From Acanthopleura granulata (Eukaryota > Mollusca > Polyplacophora > Chitonida > Chitonidae): a stretch of 64,000 nucleotides of DNA. Under the pieces are notes generated by a model. That model was given only the letters and a program-made list of their open reading frames with translations, ran no database searches and was not told where the DNA came from. Positions 34,268-46,500 of this stretch are shown one piece after another (position 1 is the first letter of the stretch; every line of letters starts with the position of its first letter). The translations under genes and the position numbers were made by a program. The stretch spans positions 5,686,759 to 5,750,758 of the forward strand of contig JABBOT010000080.1 of assembly GCA_016165875.1 (NCBI GenBank). Reading direction: 5' to 3'.

Positions 34268-34400
34268 AGATTGGTGTTTTACGCAGCACTCAAAGGGTAT
34301 TTTACTTATACGATGGCGGCCAGAATTATGGCGGGAGGAAACCCCGACCGTCCGTAGGCTGCTCGTAACCTTTACCACGTACGACCGGAGAGGAAGAAAG
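34268..34400 (-). mobile_element. tRNA-derived SINE fragment
   Basis: Reverse-strand copy: GATTGGTGTTTTACGCAGCA, TTTTACTTATACGATGGCGG, CCAGAATTATGGCGGGAGG, CCGTCCGTAGGCTGCTCG and ACGACCGGAGAGGAAG. The GC-rich middle is shortened and the head is absent. Confidence 0.75.
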
Positions 34401-35984
34401 GATTCAGAAAGGACCAACAAGATGTTTGTAAAAATCTGATTCAGAAATTTATCAAAGATTATTGTTAACAATGAGGTGTCCAGGTGAACATAACATTTTT
34501 GAAGCGTTCACACTTTCAGTTCTACCGATTCTATAGTACCTCACCCAAAACCCATTTCCAATTCTTGCTTTACTATCTGAACCATAATTGTCCTGGATTA
34601 GCTCCAGGTGGGCACAAAACGGCATACGAAGAATTATTGGCCTAATTACAGTAAAGCCAGTGGGCACCTGATGCAAAAATTGTTTTCTTTTCTTTGCAAC
34701 ATCGCAGCTGATAATGCCTTTGCATCATGCGAACTTGAATCTGAGACCAGGGCTTGAATTCACGTGTTCGCGTGAGACAAAAAATGTGCGGATGAGAAGA
34801 TTTGGGAGGTTTGGTGCGTGTCGAGTGCCTAACAAACAAGTGCCGATAATCAAATTGTAACCTCCCTATTTTCTTCCGCAAAGTTAACGTTTACAATTAA
34901 TCAGTAAACAATGTGCTGCATGTATCGTGTTTTGTCGTACGTATTCTACATGGAACCTTATAACAATTGAAACTCGTTCTGCATGTAAGTAGTGTCGATG
35001 ACTTGCTGCAAGACAAGCAATGTTTTTTGATAAAATATATCTCTGTACAGATTGTTCCATGTATTGATGTAATTATCGATCTTCAAAAGTGGGTTGGGTT
35101 ACGTGTGCAAGCAACCACGGTAAATGGTGGGCGTGTTGGGTAAGTTTATTGCAGTCTACATCGCGGTGTTTTGGTAAAACGTATGGTGGCTGATAGCGTG
35201 CATTTTTGACTGTGCCACCATAAAAGCGCCCGTGGCAAGCTCGTTTATCCGTCGGAAGGTCTGGATAGCACGTCCATGCTCTGGATGGCCTGTAATTGAA
35301 TGAGGAGTACGCGATAGGTGAAACGTGTGTCAGTCAGTGGGAGTGTAACATCATTGGAGCGCGCTGATGCGTCATTCCCTAAGGCGCTGTGTCAGTCATA
35401 CCGTCAATAATTCCTTGATTTAAGACAATGTAATGACCATCTTTATCAGGTATAAATTTTTTTGCCAACCAGTTGTATTTTTGTAGCCATTTACGTTCTT
35501 TCTCTTGGAAGACTGGAATACATTAATACATGATCGAAATTTGTTGAGAAATTTCCTGATTTGTGAAGGTAACATCTCTAACGCTTAAGATTGTCTATTG
35601 CGGCGTGTGTTACAAAGGTTTTCAAATATATAAATACATGAAAAACAAAGACAATAGAACTACAGGTTTCACGACTCACGTCTCACCTTTGTGAAATGTC
35701 GTTGTGATATTAGTTCAAGTCAAAGGCATTCAATCCTTTTTTATTGTAAGTAACTCCTTAGGCAGTGTAAATGGCTGTTGTAGTATAGAGCAATGCTGAT
35801 AGGTGAAACAAACATTCAGAGATATACACAACATCTGCAAGAATTATTCAACCAGGTTTGCAGTTTTCAACTGCTGTCTGAAAAAAAAACCGTGTAACAT
35901 TTAGGCTGTTAGTCCTTATTCACTTCAATTTGAACCGACGGATTTAGATGTCAGATGCCCATATAAGATGACTCAGTGAATACC
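34401..35984. other. no gene recognised
   Basis: Minus frames at 34452-34676 and 34642-34881 have no recognised domain. 35100-35400 is somewhat more GC-rich but holds no open frame of note. Confidence 0.35.
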
Positions 35985-36135
35985 AAAAGAGAGTTATGAA
36001 CGATTTTGGCTCAACGCCCCATCTGCAATGTTTCGGCCATATCGTGGCTAGAACTTGTTCATACCAGGAATCTGTGAATGGCTTTTGATACAATGATGAC
36101 ATTCAAAACCGAATAATTTGGACGAACATTTCTAA
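35985..36135 (+). repeat. dispersed repeat, copy 2 (partner at 32.45 kb)
   Basis: GGCTCAACGCC, TCTGCAAT, GGCCATATCG, GAACTTGTTC and GATGACATTCAAAACC run in the same order as at 32470-32580, in the same orientation, about 3.5 kb apart. Confidence 0.55.
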
Positions 36136-36175
36136 AACCAGTTTATATAACTAAACGTCGGTTAAAAATGGAAAG

Positions 36176-36178
<3 letters not shown>

Positions 36179-36215
<37 letters not shown>
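36179..36215. repeat. (TA)18 microsatellite at the 3' end of the LINE
   Basis: A perfect TA run of about 37 bases. It abuts the last recognisable codons of the LINE ORF2, so it may have grown from the element's 3' tail. It also creates spurious Tyr-Ile repeats in open frames on both strands. Confidence 0.9.
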
Positions 36216-36217
<2 letters not shown>

Positions 36218-39200
36218 ACCAACGGCTTTGCCAGAGACGCTATCAAACACATCAAGTATGGAATTATGTGCACACTCTTTGCCGAACCTGGGCCAAGTCC
36301 ACGCAGCCAACCAAAATATGTTTTTGACGCCATATTGGGCCTCACATCCAACACACTCGGGAGCATTGCTCACACCCAGGATAACATTGTGTGTGAGACG
36401 AGAATGCTCAATGCTCAACTTGCTCTCCACGAGACATTCCAAGAGTATAAGTTTATTGTGGACCTGGAAGTCCCATTCACTCTGCCAAGACGCCGCGTAT
36501 ATTTAAGAATATTACCAATTTTTATTTCTGAAATATTTCTATGTAGGCCAGCCTTCGCTTCGACATCCTTCAACATCCTTCGACTCATCAGCATATATAA
36601 ATATATTTATATTTATATATTTATTTATATATCCGGGTAATTAGCCTTAATTTCAGCAAAAATTTTCTGGATTATAAGAGTATTTGTATTGGATTTATTA
36701 TGTTGCTGTAGATGAAATATCAGTTTGGGTTATGGAGGAAGCCAGGGAGGGAACTCGGGAAATGATACGTGAACTATCTCCCCCTGCTTGATGTTAGTTT
36801 CCAAGACATGATCCCAAACATGAAGACCAAATGAAGGAATCTTGTTCGGACATTTTGTTATATTTATTTACATATAATGGGTTGAAAACACAGTCGTATG
36901 CAAGGTATGTTGGATGAGGTTTAAGCTTTGTAGCATTTTGAAGGCTGACTATTATACGCCTGTGACATAAAGAAGGCTCGTTAGCCTCTACGTGTAAACT
37001 TTCTCCTGGTGAGGCTCTAACAGCAACAAGGCTGAGCCCCAGACTTTGGTGATGGACAGAATCCAACAGTTTAAGACACGATTTTCTAGCGGAACCGTAA
37101 ATGATCGATCCATAGTCCAATTTAGACCTCACCAGATTTAATAAAACAGATCGGTCATCACTCCAAATCGGTGCTAGACACGACCTTAATTATATCGAGT
37201 GCCTTAGTGCACTTAGTTCCAAGCATTTTAATATGGGGTTTAAAGGACAGTTTATTATCAAATATAACCCCCCCCCCCCCAAATTTATTTTCTCTAACAG
37301 TATTTACCGATTCTCCATAAAATTTAAGCTCAGGGTCTAAGTGAAGTTTCGTTTTGTTACAAAAATGTATACCGACGGTTTTAGATTGGAAAATCTAAAA
37401 CCGTTGGCAGGTACCCATTTCTCGATCTTCTTGAAACAAAGCTGTAGTTGCCATTCCATGTTATTCATATTATTAGCGCGGTAACATATAAGGAAGGCAT
37501 CCACACATAAAGATCCCTCTGTGTCAGATGTTAATGTTTGGGCAAGGCTATTCATTTTTATGTTAAACAGTATGAGCGATAAAATACTGCCCAGGGGTAC
37601 ACCCATCTCCTGCTCATGCTAGTCAGAGATAGTGGACTCCACCCGTAACTTAAACTGACGATCAGAGAAAAATTCTGATGTAAATAATAGTAAGCGACCT
37701 TTTAAACCCATATATGAAAGGTCTTTTCAAACAGCACATTTCCATGTGGTGTCGTAGACGTTTAGCAGGTCAAAGAATATTGACATCATATGTTCGTTAT
37801 TAATAAAACCATCAAGTATGAAGGTTGCGAATCGAACAAGAAGATCCAAAGCAGCTCGACCCAGTCGAAAACCACATAGTATGTAAGGCAAAAGGTTATT
37901 GGTTTCTAGAAACCAAGCCACGTTATCATTTATCATCCATTCCATAGTCTTAGAGACGCAATTGGTAAGAGCTATGAGGCGGCAGTTATTTGGGTCAGTA
38001 TGATCCTTTAATACAGCCCCCACCCTCCATGACGGGGGAAAATTACCAGTTATCCATATATTACTAAGTCCAAGAGAGTCTCAAGCGGGTCAGATGGCAA
38101 ATGATTCAAAAGCTTATAATATATATTATCTGGACCACACGCAGTATCGTGTGCCTTTTTGGTGAAGCTTTAAGCTCCTCAGTGGAAAAAAATCGATTAT
38201 AATCTTCTAAATTCTTAGAAGAAAGAGGCAATTTAATTTCCTCCCTTTTTTCAATATGCTCGAATACTGTAGTGCAATTCTCAGAGGAAAATATTGTTTG
38301 AGCTAATTTATTGGTAGTAACAGATGAGGACGTTAATAAAGTATCACTATCTTTTAAATGCTTGACTTTCGCTTTGTTGATTTTGCCGTCAAGTTTCTAA
38401 ACCATGTTCCAGACCCTACCCATGGGTGTTTTAGACGTAAGGCCTGAAACAAAGTTCCGCCAACAAGACCGCCTTCTGGACTCAATTAATCGACGAGCCT
38501 TGGCTCTAAATATATGAACCCGGTTTAAATTATTAATATTATAACAATGATTAAAATGATTATGGCTTTAAGACAGTCATTGTAATACAAGAACTTACTT
38601 CTGGATTTCGGATTTGTCGAGGTCTTAGGTACAGTTTTAACAGCTGCTGTTAATATAAGTTCATTAAATTTTAACAAAGGATCATCTGCAGCATTGTGGA
38701 TCTCTGGGGGAAAGTCAGCCTCATAGAAAATCTCAAATGCCATCCACTCTGCTTTATCGAACTTTCACCTAGCTACACGTTCTAAAGAATTAGAAGTGAG
38801 ATGGTCTAGGATAACAGGAAAATGGTCACTACCACAGAGATCGTCAAGCACCTTCCAAGAAAAATCCATGATAGTGAGAAGTGATGGATCCGTGATAGTG
38901 AGATCGATAGCAGAATATGAACCATTACCTGGATGTAAATAGACATTAGAACCATCATTGAAATAACACAGCTCATCTTTAGATAAAAATTCTTCTGCAA
39001 TTTTACCTCCAACATTTATATTCTAACTACCCCGCAGAGGGCTATCGGCATTAAAATATTCCATAATTATAAACGGGGTTGGCAGTTGCCATTGTGCAAT
39101 CGCGAAAGTGACAAAGGAGAATGGCGAAGAAGATAAACTGAACATAAAGTGATGGTTTCCGGACGGCCACAGCTTGAAACTCAGTATCGACAGCAACAGG

Positions 39201-39432
39201 ACTGGGAATTATATCATTATTTACAAAGGTAGAGGAGTCTCCACAAGCTCTCTGATCCTCAGAATAGGCACTACAAAGTGCAGAGTAGTTTTATCTTTGT
39301 CAGGTGCCTTAAGGTGAGTTTCCTGACGACAAAGGCAAATGGATTTAAAGCTTCAATTAGCTGTGTTATTTCAATAAAATTTATCCTGAGACCTCCACAA
39401 TTCCGGTGTAAAATTTTGTGATATGAAGGCAT
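36216..39432 (-). pseudogene. LINE ORF2 (endonuclease and reverse transcriptase), broken
   Basis: Endonuclease: MPSYHKILHRNCGGLR from about 39432, a QETHL site near 39310 in a shifted frame, SAIDLTITDPSL (38888-38920) and GSDHFPVIL (about 38808-38840). Reverse transcriptase: IALTNCVSKTMEW and FFDLLNVYDTTW (motif A, about 37745-37783), GVPLGSILS (motif B, near 37600) and CVDAF (motif C, about 37490-37507), where YxDD has become CVDA. Thumb and connection: SKLDYGSIIYGSA (about 37100-37132). PEFPPWLPP is seen near 36750. A C-terminal piece at 36216-36500 has WQSEWD, SRLTHNVILG and ECVGC. It would copy and insert the element; this copy cannot. Confidence 0.85.
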
Positions 39433-39717
39433 TTTGGAGGAGTGGTTTATATATGGATCCGGAGCGACCTTTCCTTTGAAATTGACTGATGGGTCTCCCA
39501 GGCGGGGGTGTTGTATCCATCAAGTCCGCGCCTGAAGTTCAAGAAGAAGTGTCCTCCAAAGATTCAAACTGATAATAAGTTTGATCTGGGTCCTTAATGG
39601 CCGTAAAGCGACCTTCTGTGGGGCCACCAAGTTGATTGCTTTCATGTTGTTTACCTTGCTTATGTTTCTCACCCACTGAAATTTGAAAAAAAATCCGGAG
39701 GTGTAGATGACTTCAGT

Positions 39718-40502
39718 TTATTGTTTAGAAATGAAGGGAATTGTAGCGGTGTCATTTCCAGTTCGTGTGGAAATGGAGTTCTGACTAGATAACCTGACAG
39801 AAGCCATTGTGACCCTTCTCAGCACAATGAAAACAGACCAAATCACTTCTGCATTGGCCTTTACAATGCTCAAACCTCTGGCAGGTAAAACATCTAATTG
39901 GGGTTGGGATAAAGAGGTCAACACGGACACTGAAGAGGCCAATGAGAACAAATTTAGGCAATTTGGTTCTTTTCAAACTTAACACGTAACTATTTAACTT
40001 AACCACGTTTCCGTTTCGTTTTGTTGTGAAAAATTTTACTCGATTTAAGCCTTGTGATGTTAGTTGGATGAAAATTTCGTCTTCTGTCATGTCATCTAAA
40101 TCAGCATCCTAGTCACGAATACATCCCTGACAACTGTTCAACGAGTTGTGGCGGGGTGGGGGGAGTGGGGCTAAAACCGGGATATTCATGTTTTTTTTAA
40201 AGAGACAACTGGTTTATGCACTGTTGTCTTCGAAGAACTCGATTAAGACGTCCTTGATTTGAATTCTTTTACTTGCTTGACCGTACCTGCACTGGCTTCA
40301 ATAGCTTTCCCCAAGATGAAGGAATTAAGTTTAGATGCAAGACGGTCAGTGTTTTCGTGGATAATACCAAGAGCACCGACCAATTATCCGATATAACACT
40401 ATACACTATAACTTCATTTTTCCTCTTTTTCGCAGCACTAGTTGTCGACTGAGAGGAACACAGCTTAGAGACATTAGAAGAAGGGTTGTCATATAAAATC
40501 AT
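39718..40502 (-). pseudogene. LINE ORF1 (nucleic-acid-binding Gag-like protein)
   Basis: The frame 39785-40090 ends in two zinc knuckles, C67-x2-C70-x4-H75-x4-C80 and C86-x2-C89-x4-H94-x3-C98, preceded by FIPTPIRCFTC, the usual lead-in of LINE ORF1 knuckles. An N-terminal piece lies at 40269-40502. Frameshifts separate the pieces. The protein would coat the LINE RNA. Confidence 0.8.
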
Positions 40503-41280
40503 AAGGAAACGACTTGATGATTCATAGCGTCGTGTCTCTCACCCGCTCCGCAGTGTGAGTCACATATGACGAAACCCATTCTGCGAGTTACCACTAGAAA
40601 GAGATACGAGAGTTCCGCGCCATCCTCCGTAAGATGGATTTATCGTTCATACTCGAGCAGGCCGAATCTAATAAATTAGAAACAGCCCACTCTATTGACC
40701 CTGCAGCCACAATCCAGAAACCGTAGAACATCCAACAGGGAAAGTAGCAAATTTATACTATGGCAAGATACATATCAAGTTTGATATTCAAACCAGCCGA
40801 TTGATCGGAGCGTGCCCTCCGACGGCCCGTCTTTGGGGAAGTAAGGGCCAAAGTGGAGTGTTGCCTTCAGTCACCAGGATCCCGTCCTCCGGGTCGTAAA
40901 CCACGGCAATCAGGCCGCCCCTTTTGGCCGCGTCTGCAACAAGCCTGGGGAGGTTGTGGAACTATTCTATTCACCGGAACCACACTGGAGAGCCCTGGGT
41001 TAGTCACCTCGTAGGAGAAGCTTGCCTAAAGAACTGGGGTCTTATTCTTTTCACCCCCTGGAACCCCACGGTCAATTCTTGTACCAGACAGTCGGGCAAT
41101 GAAATCACGACGTCTGCTGATGTCCTACCGCTTATTGCAACTAAAGCAGAGAATACGCAGGACAAGCAGTAAATGGCAGGTGATGTTAATTTGCCGTGGA
41201 AGCCACAGTTCCTCGTTTTAGAAAGAAACAATGTTTATTTCTAGTCAGAGGTCTGTGTTCGTTACCGGAATATCATTTGA
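40503..41280 (-). other. probable 5' region of the LINE or flanking DNA
   Basis: More GC-rich than the DNA to its right, with no conserved domain. Plus and minus frames at 40924-41231 overlap and neither is recognised. It could be the LINE 5' untranslated region read on the minus strand; the boundary with host DNA is not visible, but the duplicated block starting at 41281 sets a right limit. Confidence 0.35.
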
Positions 41281-44200
41281 AGTTTAAATTCAAAGTATTA
41301 AACATCTTTGACGCCAGGCATTCTATACTTCAGTGTCTCTGAGAACTCTTAATCGTGATAAGAGAGCAAAGACCTCAAATTAACCTACATGGGGTATAGC
41401 AGTATAAGTGGGTGATATTTCACACGATTAAACCTTAAAAATTATTTGATGAAACGTGTTTACTCAGTATAAATACTTAGTTTATTTTTGCACTTTTCAT
41501 ATTCTATAGTTACAAAGAACAAAAAAAAGCACGAGGGTAGAACTGTCAGTAACAGAGACAAAACACGTGTCACGAATTGTTTGATGAAATTTTAGATTTT
41601 TTAGACTGGAAACCCGTGGAATTTTTCACAACTGGCAGAAAAATAGTCTTTTGTTTAGTCTATGTTCTGTACCCGACAAGTATGACAAGTGCGGAAAGCA
41701 TTTTACTGCCAACAAGTACATTTCAGACCACTTGTGATAGCAAAATTCAGAATCGCCATGTGACAAAGTTTTTTCTTACATGCACTTTGGCATTGTCAGT
41801 GAAATAAAGGAGGCAAGGAGAAAAAAAGAAAGAGTTTTGTGATGCCTGTGCGAGCTTCAAAATACTCAGGGAGCTTGGAGTAATAACCTTCTTAATTTGT
41901 CTGCCTAAAACATTATGCCTCTACTTCGATATCCACGATATATTATATTGTCTGGAATTACAATGAATTCGAGCAGAGCTTCTGAAAGTAAAGTAGAGTA
42001 TATCAGTAACACATGTGTTTGGATCTATACTTTTTTTAAATAAGAGCAGATTACTGCTGATACAACTACTTCCAGTCTGCAGACCACATCTCGATATGAG
42101 CACAACACAACTGATACCGATTAATCGTTAACAGCGGCTTCCTGGTACATTCTAGGCCATCGGCACTCGAGCTGGCCTAGAACTTCGCAAATCTAGAACA
42201 TGTAAATGTAGGACAGTCCGTAATGTTGCTTTTTGGTGAGAACGACAATCTTTTTAAACGGCGAACCAGCCACGTTTTCCTCAGTAGATAAAAAACAGGA
42301 ATGACCTAACACTAGCTTCCTCGTAACTCTAAAAACATTTCGTATCGATTGAAAACAACACCTTGGGGAAATGAAATAGACCGTGTATAGTGAATAAATT
42401 GTGTACTTGTTTGGAGAGTAAATAGTCTTGCTAATTATATACAAAGAAAATCTATATTACTACATGATTATCTGGTGTCACATGTAGCTGATTTTTTTAG
42501 ATTGACTTCAAAAACATATATATGTTTTATTATATATGGATATTTGTATTATATATGGAAATATCGTAATTTCTAATCACGGGAAATGTAAATTTATTTG
42601 AATGAGGTTACTCCTTTTCATCTCTATTCAATTACCAAGAAATCAATAATTACCAAGAAGTCAATACTATGCCAAACTAAATTTAATTTAAATTATCGTC
42701 TAAAAAATTAAACTGTGGTCTAAAAACATATACTCATAAAAGTGTACAAGTTGTCTTCCGTGATGTGTTAAAATCTTGAGACAATCGGTTAATGTTTTGC
42801 TAACTAATTACCATCAGTTAACTATCTTCTGTTGAGCTTGCAAAGTTTGTCTTTCACCTCAATACAGTCTGGTACTTGTAAACGTTTTGCTTGATCGATA
42901 AATTAGACAGAGAGTAAATCGGTTGATTAGTCTAGGAAACCACCACACGGAGATTTCTATTCGAATATCAGGTTTACAGCAGTACTTGCCGAGAGAACAT
43001 CATCTGTGAATAGCACTTGATGTAGACGCCTTGCTTAACGTCACAAACGTACAGGTACGATTCATTCAAGACGTCTTTCACAATGTCTAACCCACATTTT
43101 TGGGGACTAGACGCTAAACATCGTCTTTTTTAAAGCAATGCCGTGGCAAACTTCAAATGTAGCTACATGCACATATAGACCAAGCCAATTCCTTGGTTAT
43201 ATTATACCAATCTCAGAAGTATGTTCCCAATCTACAGTTTTCCCTTCGTGAAAGAAGTTATTAGCAGAAAACATACCGTGTCCCAGTGCGTGTAAATACA
43301 CCGCGCGCACATTCGTAAACACCACATTTACTGAAACCTCTCATCCCTGAACACAATACTTCCCTTATAGGTAAACAAGCCGTCCATAAGGATTAAATAT
43401 ATATGGCTTCCAATCAGTAAGAAGAGATGTTGGCATTTTTGCGTGACTTTTGATATATTAGATAGCCATTGTGCCAAAAGCAACACTGAAACTAGCATTT
43501 CCTAATACCGCATCTCTGTATTTATAAACTGTAGCCGCAATGACATCACATACTTTTATTGAAACGTTTTTGCAGAAGCCTAACTCCCCGAGAAATGCAG
43601 TAGTTTTTATAGAGTGGGAAATATCTACACGTAGCTCAAGGCTAACTGTGAAGGTGAAAGTGTGGTGTCTTAGTGCTAGAGCTCAGGTAATGGTTGCACA
43701 TGTAATTCGTAACCATATGTTCTCGATTAAAATATTAAGGTATGCCAGGCCATGTCGCTTAATGTGGCGTGTAGGGCGGACCTGTGCGAGCTTAACGGCT
43801 GAATGTTGAAATTGAGGAAAATGTCTAGTCTGAACGGCAATCGAATTTCTGGCGACGAATTTGTAAACCTAATCCAGTTTCATCCTCCACCATTAAGCAA
43901 ACAGTGGTCACCTTTGAGATCACACTACTGATCACAGTACCGACCAAACAAAATGTTTCCATTCAGGAAAATGTCTAGACTGAACGACAATCGAACGTCT
44001 GATGACCAGTTTGTAAACCCGGTTCAGTTTTATCCTCCATCACTAAACAAACAGTGGTAATCTTTGAGATCACACTACTGACCACACGAAATGTGTGCAA
44101 TAATTAAGAGGTGACTCTTCGTTTATTTAAAACCGTGAATTCTACAAAAACTTTTCATTTACATTACAAATACCGTTTCTCTTCCACGACTGCTACATTC

Positions 44201-44660
44201 TTAACACAACACTATCTTTGAGAATTCAAGAAGTGACATGTGACATGCGATTTCTTGCGTGAGTCACACGTGCGCTCGCCTGTACTTCTTCTGAAAGTGT
44301 TAAGATTCCACAATTTTTCTTCATCGTTATAATACAGATATCGCCACACGCTGAAAATCACCTGTTCAGAACTCATGTTGAACTGATAAATTCTATCCGA
44401 CAGCATGCACTATATCACTAAAAATGTAATAAAGAACGGAAGGAAGTTTGTCAATCTGAATCGGCGAAATTGTACCATGCTAGATTGAGCAAAACAGCTT
44501 ATCTCGCGTGTTGGATATTACATAGTGATTGTGACCAACGTTGCTTGGCGAGACCCGATATCCGTTGTCAGCAGGTTTTGCGAACAGCATTTATTTACCA
44601 TTGAAATCAATTGTTTTACAATGGCTATGTAGATAATGTCCACCGATCTCGTAAAGCAGT
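41281..44660 (+). repeat. large diverged duplication, copy A blocks 1-3
   Basis: Three blocks match the right-hand copy in order. 41281-41460 (CCAGGCATTCTATACTTCAG, AATCGTGATAAGAGAGCAAA) matches 53500-53710. 41880-42250 (CTTAATTTGTCTGCCTAAA, TTGTCTGGAATTACAATGAA, ATAATCGTTAACAGC-type, TTTTTGGTGAGAACGACAA) matches 54170-54600. 43870-44660 (AAACAGTGGTCACCTTTGAG, CGACAGCATGCACTATAT, CATTTATTTACCATTGAAA) matches 55425-56110. No gene is recognised inside. 42250-43815 has no clear partner and no recognised feature. Confidence 0.7.
43815..44110 (+). repeat. two-copy tandem repeat, 150-bp unit
   Basis: AGGAAAATGTCTAG starts both copies (43815 and 43965). Both continue with TGAACGRCAATCGAA, GTAAACC, CAGTTTYATCCTCC, AAACAAACAGTGGT-type and TTGAGATCACACTACTGA. 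I estimate about 85 percent identity, much younger than the surrounding duplication. The right-hand copy of the region (55425-55485) has a single unit. Confidence 0.85.
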
Positions 44661-45413
44661 CAATCCTCGTTATTTACGAGATAATTGATTACTGACAATA
44701 ATGAAGATAGAGTAATAGCAGAGGACGGCGAACGTTCGAAGGACACACAAAAGTGTTGCTGATGATTCTCTGAACCCTGGGACGCTTACAACTTTGTGGA
44801 AAACACCGGTGTCGCCAACTGAGCACAGCCAGTCGCGCGACGTTATCTGCCTTTATTGTCACGTGATTGGTCCCTATGGGCTGGTCACACCAGTGTTTCC
44901 GCGTAATCGTAAGCGTCCTTGCTCACGGACATTGTGTTCCTACAGTTCCTTTTTTCTAGCCTGCTTTTCTCGCCCTCTAATTCGGTTCCATTGTAAGGCT
45001 TCCAGGCGCTAGGCAGGGTAGTCTTTGCTGATAAGAGGGACGTCGAGGACGCGACTTGCCTGCCACTGATAACCCCGTCCACTGCTGATCGTACACGAAT
45101 TCTACACGTATCAAGTGAGCGACACACTTATTTCACAGGTGATAATGTACAGACGCAATCAGTACTGAAAGAATCCGAGGAAGAGGCGAGACTCGCTATG
45201 TCAATAAAACATTTTAAACACTACCTGGCGATTTGGTTCACCGAATTCCACCTCTTTCTGCGTGATAATGTGTATTGGGAGATCTAATCGAGCGACTTGT
45301 GATATCTGCCGTTTGGGGAACTATTAGGAAGACATGGCACTTGAATATTACCCATTTTTAGGGGCGTGGCAACAATAGGTAAACATTGTACAGTGTGTAT
45401 CTCACTCATACAC
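44661..45413. other. no feature recognised
   Basis: Frames at 44794-45012 (plus) and 44885-45127 (minus) overlap each other; neither has a recognised domain. Confidence 0.35.
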
Positions 45414-45590
45414 TTATTTGATCAGCGTTTTACGCCTTATTAAAGAATATTTCACCTACAGAGACAGGAGGGAGCCCAGGGGAAAACCACGATCATCCAC
45501 GGATTGCTAGCAGACCTTCCCATGTACCGCTGAAGAGAATGTCTACAGGAGACAACCTTTAACTCATAGCGATCGCGTGAAGTTCTGTGA
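45414..45590 (-). mobile_element. degraded tRNA-derived SINE
   Basis: Reverse-strand order: CACTTATTTGATCAGCGTTT, TACGCCTTATTAAAGAATAT, GGGAGCCCAGGGGAAAACCA, CGATCATCCACGG, GACCTTCCCATGTACCGC, AACTCATAGCGATCGCG. Confidence 0.7.
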
Positions 45591-46326
45591 AACTTGTGAG
45601 AGAAGAAAGAATATAATCAACGGTGGGCGTATCATTTGATGTTACGTCCATGCTTATTGACCGATTTTTTGTTGTCTGTCTATAGTCGTCATTCCATTTC
45701 TCTCAGGGCGATTATTTATTTTCATTTTGCTTGTCAGCGTTGAAATATGTTCATGGAAGAGTTCATGGAATATTGGAGAGGGAAGAAACCACCGCGCCTT
45801 GTTAATTACAGAAGGAAGATGCTGACACAAAGCCTCATCCAAACAAAATGGTAGTGGCTAAATCTATATCACATTACTGGTCGCAGAAACCATCAGTTCA
45901 CTCGGTGAACAAACGCAACTTTATATTAAAGGTATTTTGAGAACATTCATCATGTGCGACTTGAAGTCATCTATGGAAAACAGCCAACTTGAATACATGT
46001 CGTAGAACAACCATACTGGCAGCACACACCAATATTTAACAAACGTGGGAAAAACTGCCGAAAACATAGCAGTACGCAGCTCATACACTTAGCGTCGATC
46101 CAGTTCAGTTAGACTCAACCACTTCTATTTTCTCAGACAACAGGCGTGGTAACTGAGGTATATGACGTCTAGCACATACAATGTATACAGTCATGGGTAT
46201 GGAAAGCTAACTGGAATCAGTTTTTATTGAAGGTCGCTTTATTGGAGCAAAACAATTCACACTTGAAAATATGAATTATTTCGATCTTATTTACAACCAT
46301 GACTTTGGATGCATATGTCACAGCTT
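45591..46326. other. no feature recognised
   Basis: AT-rich DNA without a supported gene. Confidence 0.35.
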
Positions 46327-46500
46327 TTATTTATTTATTTGGTATTTTACGTCGGCACTTAGGAATATTTCACTTACACGGCAGCGGAAGGGACTGTGAT
46401 GGGAGAAAACCGGACAGACCCCGGGAAAAACCCACGGCCATCCGAAAGTTGCTGGCGAACCTTCCCATGTGCGACCGGGGAAGAAGCCAACTTGACCTTA
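46327..46500 (-). mobile_element. tRNA-derived SINE fragment
   Basis: Reverse-strand copy with TTTATTTATTTGGTATTTTA, CGTCGGCACTTAGGAATATT, GGGAGAAAACCGGACAGACC, CCACGGCCATCCGAAAGTTG and CTTCCCATGTGCGACCGGGG. The head is lost. Frames on both strands at 46299-46580 are artefacts of it. Confidence 0.75.

Larger units (their letters stand above)
36216..40502 (-). mobile_element. decayed non-LTR retrotransposon (LINE), Jockey-like
   Basis: A minus-strand element with an ORF1 carrying two CCHC knuckles, then an ORF2 with apurinic endonuclease, reverse transcriptase and a C-terminal zinc-like region. This architecture and the reverse transcriptase wording fit the Jockey/CR1 group. The 5' end is uncertain: 40503-41230 may be its 5' untranslated part. 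Between 36500 and 36660 the RNase H region is replaced by TA-rich DNA. Many stops and frameshifts make it dead. Confidence 0.85.

Noticed and set aside
36143..36506. Open frames with Tyr-Ile repeats on both strands
   Set aside because: The repeats are the translated (TA)n run. Only the minus-strand part beyond the run is meaningful, as the LINE ORF2 end.
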